NCBI GenBank assembly: GCA_032207245.1
Contig: CM063498.1
Coordinates: forward strand, 55,188,490-55,252,489
DNA: 64,000 nucleotides
Origin: Pardosa pseudoannulata
Taxonomy: Eukaryota > Arthropoda > Arachnida > Araneae > Lycosidae
Direction of reading: 5' to 3'
The position numbers were made by a program, and so were the translations under genes. The notes below the pieces were generated by a model, which saw only the letters and a list, made by a program, of their open reading frames with translations, did no database searches and was not told the DNA's origin. Shown piece by piece: positions 58,144 to 64,000 of the stretch (positions within the stretch are counted from its first letter, which is position 1; each line of letters begins with the position of its first letter).

Positions 58144-58794
58144 TATAAATGAGGTCTAAATAAGGAAACAACGAACGCAGACAACTGATTTATCAACGAT
58201 TTGTAACGCGCTAGCGAATTTTTCCTACCACTGTGTTTCGATTATATGAAGTAATTTGTTCGCAGCTGCTCAGATTTTAAGTCAGAGTGCTAGTGCTTCC
58301 ACGGACTGAGTTTCTATCACATTGATAAAGCATCATTTTATAGCTGCAAACGAGCTGCCTGCGTTCCATCTTTCCCTATTTAGGCTCTATTTATGTAGAC
58401 TTTCCATTTATTGATATATTATGGCAAAAGGTTTTTACCATCTATAAGAGTTTTCTGTACTATCATTAGTTATTAATAGAAGTCTTGTGGTCTTCAGTAA
58501 CAAATTCCTATATTTACCAAAAAGATATGAAGTTACAAGGAATCCTGCAAATGTAAAAGACTCCTGCTGATGAATTAAGTTGCGATCTACAGATAAGTAA
58601 GTCAGTGTGTCCCAATCTTCTATAATACAAACAACATGTCTCAGAAAAGTGTTCAATTTTTATCATTAATAGGAATAATTAACTGTTTATTTTTTACTTT
58701 AGCTCATGTACTTTTAGATTCGTCAATTAATATTCCCAATATATGTATGGATATTTTTGCATTTCACAATAGAAACATAAGTTGTGCATTTTAG
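58144..58794. other. Non-coding, nothing recognised
   Basis: No motif recognised; the 73-codon minus frame 58435-58656 has no known domain. Confidence 0.45.
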
Positions 58795-59725
58795 TAATTT
58801 TATTTCGGCACATATCCTTATTTATATACTAGAGCAAATAATTTAGCGATGTAATATTATATTATCTTACTGTCACAGAAATACAAATTAATTCATTTAA
58901 ATGTAGTTACAAAGACTTCAGGAAAATTTGCTTGTAGAGTCTTAAACACATTAGTATTAGCTAATTGAGTGAAATTTAATTAGATTTTCGAATGTATAAC
59001 CTGTATAAATTTAATATACATAAACATGATTAACAAAGCAATTAAATGTATAAAAATATACAAACTGAACTTACAAAAATAGAGTATTGCTGATATAAAA
59101 AATGAGTAATTTTATTTCCCCACATATCCTTATTTTTATACTAGAGCAAATAATTTAGCGATGTAATATTATATTGTCTTACTGTCACAGAAATGCAAAT
59201 AAATTCATTGAATGTAGTTACAAAAACTTCAGGAAAATTTGCTGTAGAATCTTAACACATTATTATTAGCTAATTGAGTAAAATTTAATTAGATTTTCGA
59301 ATGTATAACCTGTATAAATTTAATATACATAAAAATGATTAACAAAGCAATTAAATGTAGAAAAATATACAAACTGAACTTACAAGAATAGAGTATTGCT
59401 GATATAAAAAATGAGTAATTTTATTGCCCCACATATCCTTATTTATATACTAGAGTAAATAATTTAGCGATGTAATATTATATTGTCTTACTGTCACAGA
59501 AAGGCAAATAAATTAGTTTGAATGTAGTTACAAAGACTTCAGGAAATTTTGCTGTAGAATCTTAAACATATTAGTATTAGATAATTGAGTAAAATTTAAT
59601 TAGATTTTCGAATGTATAACCTGCGTAAATTTAATATACATAAAAATGATTAACAAAGCAATTAAATGTAGAAGAATATGCAAAGTGAACTTACAAGAAT
59701 AGAGTATTGCTTATGTAAAAAATGA
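58795..59725 (+). repeat. 309-312-bp tandem repeat, three units
   Basis: AGAG(C/T)AAATAATTTAGCGATG recurs at 58831, 59143 and 59452. CGAATGTATAACCTG and AACAAAGCAATTAAATGTA are shared by all three. Units 2 and 3 share changes not found in unit 1. Confidence 0.95.
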
Positions 59726-61731
59726 GGAGCAATCTACACTCTTGTATAAACTCGATATAAGAAAAAATATTCATGAAACCCGAACACTCAAGCAAAAAAC
59801 TCAATAAAACGTATTCTAATTTTTCGAAGCGTGTCTATTAGAACTTATTACATCTTACAATAGTAATAAAACTCTATCTCCGCATTTATATATGCCATAA
59901 AACAAAAACATTTTCAATAAGTAAAATGATTAATTCTGAAATTTCATTCTTAATTTTTCAATGTAATAAGTTAAAAAGCAACTAAGAAGAAAAATGCTAC
60001 ATACGTTTTTTAACACTGATGAATTTCCTAAATTCATTTTCTGATTATTTTCACAAAAGTATTTAACTTTCACATACAAGTTTTTATATAATTAGATTTA
60101 TATACTATACATGAAAAAGAAAATAATAACTATAGAATTCTTTATATATGTGTTTTTGTGTGTATGTGCATATAATGAAAAAAAACTTAGAGCTGCATTA
60201 TATAATTTTTCAATATTGGAATATCATGAACTCATTTAAATATTAAGTAATATTAATAAACTTCGCATTTTTCCGAATATTTTATAATCAGTAAAACTTT
60301 GGCTTATGTTCCTATTTTTTTAAATTAAAAATGAGTTTAAAAATTCATTTGAATTTTAAAAATTTATACCACCATTTATGAATATTTTAATATTTAAATA
60401 AATAGAACATTTAATTACAGAAAATAAAATTCTTTCGTATAAAATAAAATTTAATTCTTCAGTACATTTATATTAGTCTTACAAACAAAAAAAATTGAAA
60501 AATATTATATACTTGGTTTAATGTAAAATTATGGAACTTTTTGTAATAATTTAATCAAATGCATTTCATTTTTCTGATATGCCCTTTTCAGAGATGTAAG
60601 TAAACTGGGTTAAATTAAGAACTTGCACAGATATGATATCGGTTCTCATTTCTTAAACTAAGTTTAAAAAATTCATTTAACTTGGTAAAAAATTCTATTG
60701 TAGAGAACCAATATTTATGAATAAATTTGTATAATTAGATGAGCATACTTTGAAGATAAAAAGACAAAAAGAACTTTTATTAGTGTCACTTAGAATTATC
60801 GAAACAATTATTTTCCCCCAGATTAAAAAAAAATAATTTCTAAAGAGCAGAAGAAATAAATGATTTCCTTTTTCTAAAATTGCTTTAGAAAATACTTTCA
60901 TTGTAATCTCCGGCTATCTAAAGAGTATAATAAACAGGAAAAAATTTCTGAAGTAATATTCAGAATTTTAATAACTTCTGAAACTGTTTCCAGCTTTTAC
61001 ATCTTTCAAAACTTTTTTTTTTGGCTCGATTTCATTGATTACATTTTAGGTTTTAATTTTATGAAGATTCCAGATTTTGCATTAGCAAAAAGGTTTGAAA
61101 GTACTTCAGATTCGAAAAAAATTCTTTTTCAATAAAGGCATTTTGTTTTTCGCACATTAAATATTTGAGCATAAACTTTTCTTAGTGAAGCACTTAGTTA
61201 ATTATACAATCCCCAATGAAAAGAGCTTCTGGTTTCATAAACGAAAAAAAAAATGCTAGAATATTTAATTAGTACACTTTGTGGAATCTGAATTCATTTT
61301 TTGAAATATGTATTTAAGGTTTTATAATCATTAAAAAGAATATATTAAGTTTAAATGCCTTTAACCCTTTGTAGGTCACCTACATGAATTCTTTGGAATT
61401 TAATGAAATTAGTTTATAAATATTATCTATACACCTTATAAATGCAAAATGTATTAAAGTTTTTTTTGTAATCTTTAGAGGGGTTTGCCTTAGAGTATAC
61501 CATAGGAGGGATTGAGAGGGGTTAACTGACAAACCCATCCCGTTTATAACGTGAACATAATACTTTTAAAAAATTTAATTATATTAGAAGAACAATTAAA
61601 TATGTGTTCTTAAAAAAGTAAAATAAATAAATAAATAGTTTAACTATTTATAAGTGTTTTTTGAATAGATACTTTTGTTTGGGGCCATAATTGAAAAACA
61701 ATTTTATTACTAACTTTCCGGGTACAGCAAG

Positions 61732-61737
<6 letters not shown>
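59726..61737. other. Non-coding; GTAGGTCACCTAC-type palindrome
   Basis: About 2 kb of AT-rich DNA. At 61374 TTAACCC is followed by the palindrome GTAGGTCACCTAC, the arrangement seen at other TTAA elements here, but no convincing right end was found. Frame 60695-60901 is not recognised. Confidence 0.45.

Positions 61738-61816
<79 letters not shown>
61738..61816. repeat. (TA)n microsatellite
   Basis: About 78 bp of uninterrupted TA. The frame 61691-61921 reads through it. Confidence 0.97.
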
Positions 61817-61818
<2 letters not shown>

Positions 61819-62722
61819 CAAAAGAAAAAATAAATTAAATATAGTACTGTCTTTTACTGTAAATTTTAAATATCAAAAACATAAAAAATCGAAAAAATAT
61901 TCGTATTTCTCCAAAAATTAGAGAAAAAAAATGTTTAAGAGGAGGTTTCACTGCGAAACCATTGTCCGCTAGGGTTAAACTGGACACAAAAATGCGATGC
62001 GGAAATTAAAATTACGTTTAAACACAATAATATGTTAATCAATGACTAAATTTTTAAAAATATTTCAGAAAGAGTACATTTCTCAAAAAGTATTTCATTA
62101 CATACCACCCAGTTTGGGATAAGCCTTTTTTATATATATAAATTATTACTATACAGTTTAAAGCTATGTACAAAATCTTTGGAATAGGAACTTATATTTG
62201 ATATATTTTCACATCAAAAAAAAACCTCCACATGCCTTTGGAATTTTTCTAAACTTCTTTTACTGGAAAAGTAATTTCTGGTGTATCTTTTTTTAGACGT
62301 TCAAATTCATTAAGAATATATCTTCCAAACATCATGGTAGAGATGTTTTCGACAATTTTCAATTTAACCATTTTTTTATTTGCTTTTTTATTTACTATTA
62401 GAATTATAATATTCTACTTCAAAAATTTTTTTTCTATCCAAATCTAGAAATACTTCTAATATGTTATTCAACTTTATTTTTTCAATCACCCCCAAAATGT
62501 AAAATTGTCATCTGAGTGGGTCTACGGACTGAGTCATGAGAAGTTTATTAATTTGGACGAGTTGTCGCAAAGGGTTTTACAACATATGTATACGAATACT
62601 CTATGATGTTGCATTATCATTAAATCTATTTGAAGAAAAAAGTTTACCATTTTAGGCTTTAATATTATAAATACTCTCGAAATACTGAAGTTAAAAATAT
62701 TCTTTTTAACTTCAGTAATATA
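61817..62722. other. Non-coding, nothing recognised
   Basis: AT-rich; GGTTTCACTGCGAAACC near 61944 is a short hairpin, and GCTAGGGTTAA follows. No element could be delimited. Confidence 0.4.
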
Positions 62723-63329
62723 CAGTAGAACCTCTTTTTAACGACCTCAAGATAAAACGACCCTTTCGTTAGAACGATCATCTTAAAAAGTCCCAATTAT
62801 TTTACCATAGGTATAATTTTAATTTTGAATCATTACAACGACCCCAAGTGTATTATTTTTCGTTAGAGTGACTGCCAATTGTAGTCCGCAGAACTCATAA
62901 GCAAGTGAGCTATTTTAAAATTATTGTACTGTGGTGCAACTTCAATTCGATTCCGACGACGGAGAAGAAATCGTCTAAACTTTTGAAAAAGTAAATGAAA
63001 AAAGAGGCCTTCAATGGAATCAATGCCTTGCGTCATTATTTTGAAGGACAATTTAATTCTGAAGATTTCCTTCAAAATCTAACGGATATGGAATCAGTGA
63101 TAATGAAAAATTCCCAAATGAACTTGAAACAGGCGTCAATCAAACACTTTTTATCGAAAATTCTGTAATGGAAATACAAATAAATAGAAGTGTTCTCTAG
63201 GTATGTACTGTTGCAACATTTCTTTTCTCAATTATTTTTATTATTTTTTCAATTCGTTACAGCGATCTTTCGTTACAACGACCATATGATGTTGGTCTCA
63301 CAGGGGGTCACTATACCGAGGTTCTACTG
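62723..63329 (+). mobile_element. pogo/Tigger-type element, internally deleted, 607 bp
   Basis: Perfect 12-bp inverted ends CAGTAGAACCTC and GAGGTTCTACTG. TA precedes the left end; the right flank is CA, a one-base change from the expected TA duplication. CAGT.GAACCTC ends are diagnostic of Tigger/pogo elements. Subterminal CGTTA(G/C)AACGA(C/T)C motifs recur near both ends (about 62768, 62833, 63253 and 63271). A transposase C-terminal remnant is at 62995-63168. Confidence 0.85.
62995..63168 (+). pseudogene. pogo/Tigger transposase C-terminal remnant
   Basis: The frame reads MKKEAFNGINALRHYFEGQF and ends NLKQASIKHFLSKIL then TAA. The E(A)....(I/L)..LR.Y.E... helix and the final KQ..I..FF.K tail are typical of Tigger/pogo transposases. 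A stop lies directly before this Met, and the CENP-B DNA-binding and DDE domains are absent, so it is a 3' fragment. Confidence 0.75.
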
Positions 63330-64000
63330 CATTTGATTTCGTTGATAAATTTGATAGTGTGAATTCACTTCACTTTACTTATTCGTTTTAAGCCTTAATT
63401 TTATAAAAATTCTAAAATTAGTAATTTAAAAAATATTCTTTTCAATAAATGCATTTTGTTGAGCATAAACATTTTATGAGTATAGCACTCAATTATAAAA
63501 TTTCCCATGAAAATATCTCTTAATTTCTTAATGTTAAAAGAAAAAAAGTTGGCATAGTTAATAAAAACATTTAAACAATTTCAATTAAACAGTTCAACTA
63601 TGCATTTACTTTACGCTTTATAATCATTCCAAAGAATATGGCAAATTCAAATTACCTTTGAACTAGTCATATGCATTTGAACTGAAAAAAAATTTAAATG
63701 CACATTAAATCGTTTAATGTTTTTTCAGCACTTTAGTTTATTTTTTTTAAATTACGGGCTATTTAAAAAAATCCTTTGGAAGGTATTTCATTACTTAATT
63801 TTTTCCTTATTCGGAACAGAGTGTTAGATTCATTAAAAAAAATTACAGTCTTTTCAAACAGGGAGTGGTTAATTCATCAAGTAGTTTTATTCTTCTCATT
63901 TCTCTGTAATATTTTCATTGGTTACTTTTGGAGGTTTATGTACAATTTTGTAAAACGCCACTATTACGCATGATTTACATGTACAATGCTGGTTTTTGAT
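63330..64000. other. Non-coding, nothing recognised
   Basis: AT-rich to the end of the window; the 65-codon frame 63776-63973 is hydrophobic and unrecognised. Confidence 0.45.

Noticed and set aside
61374..61978. Another TTAA element with terminal palindrome
   Set aside because: TTAACCC and GTAGGTCACCTAC are present on the left, but neither GGGGTTAA near 61518, GGGTTAA near 61967 nor AAAGGGTTTT near 62572 gives a convincing matching inverted end.

Overview
This is a strongly AT-rich, intron-like or intergenic eukaryotic window, most likely from an arthropod. Spiders or other arachnids are my best guess, from the mix of degenerate Tc1/mariner, pogo, hAT, piggyBac, jockey-like and solo-LTR pieces, the long (TA)n tracts and the several satellite arrays. 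I found no convincing host protein-coding exon, no canonical tRNA or rRNA gene, and nothing prokaryotic. Nearly all short open frames are chance frames or readings through microsatellites; the informative ones are transposase or reverse-transcriptase fragments.

Layout. 1-3.1 kb: no recognisable content. 3.1-5.5 kb: a ~165-bp direct repeat, then a ~577-bp segment present twice, the second copy holding a 265-bp TTAA-flanked inverted-repeat element near its start. 6.1-7.35 kb: 148-bp tandem satellite. 8.4-9.8 kb: diverged ~100-bp satellite. 11.9-15.6 kb: two paralogous copies of a repeat, one holding a piggyBac-type element, the other a solo LTR (with a tRNA-like sequence inside) and a second piggyBac-type element; each copy shows the empty site of the other. 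16.2-18.3 kb: a 228-298-bp tandem repeat, a non-LTR endonuclease fragment and a hAT element with its dimerisation domain. 18.7-22.5 kb: TA microsatellite, a dead mariner/Tc1-family transposase and tandem copies of a 267-bp repeat. 23.3-25.2 kb: an inverted-repeat MITE and a Tc1 transposase split by ~0.6 kb of GC-richer DNA. 26.9-31.3 kb: more tandem/dispersed repeats, a TTAA element with paired hairpins and a pogo-like start. 32-38.6 kb: three microsatellite tracts, a ~630-bp foldback element, a deleted Tc1 element sitting inside a microsatellite and a solo LTR. 40-46 kb: tandem repeats, a SINE, a Helitron with a textbook 3' hairpin, an LTR end and an RT fragment. 47-55 kb: two non-LTR retrotransposon tails, a 240-bp tandem repeat and a 1.2-kb hAT element with perfect 8-bp target duplication. 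55-64 kb: LTR-like sequence, dispersed and tandem repeats, a microsatellite and a pogo/Tigger element.

The mobile elements are non-autonomous or broken; no complete transposase or reverse transcriptase remains. The most informative signals are (a) the reciprocal filled/empty sites at 12-15.5 kb, (b) a set of TTAA-targeting elements from different families that carry perfect or near-perfect palindromes just inside their termini, and (c) the 34.6-kb foldback. Family assignments come from recognising motifs by eye; no database search was possible.
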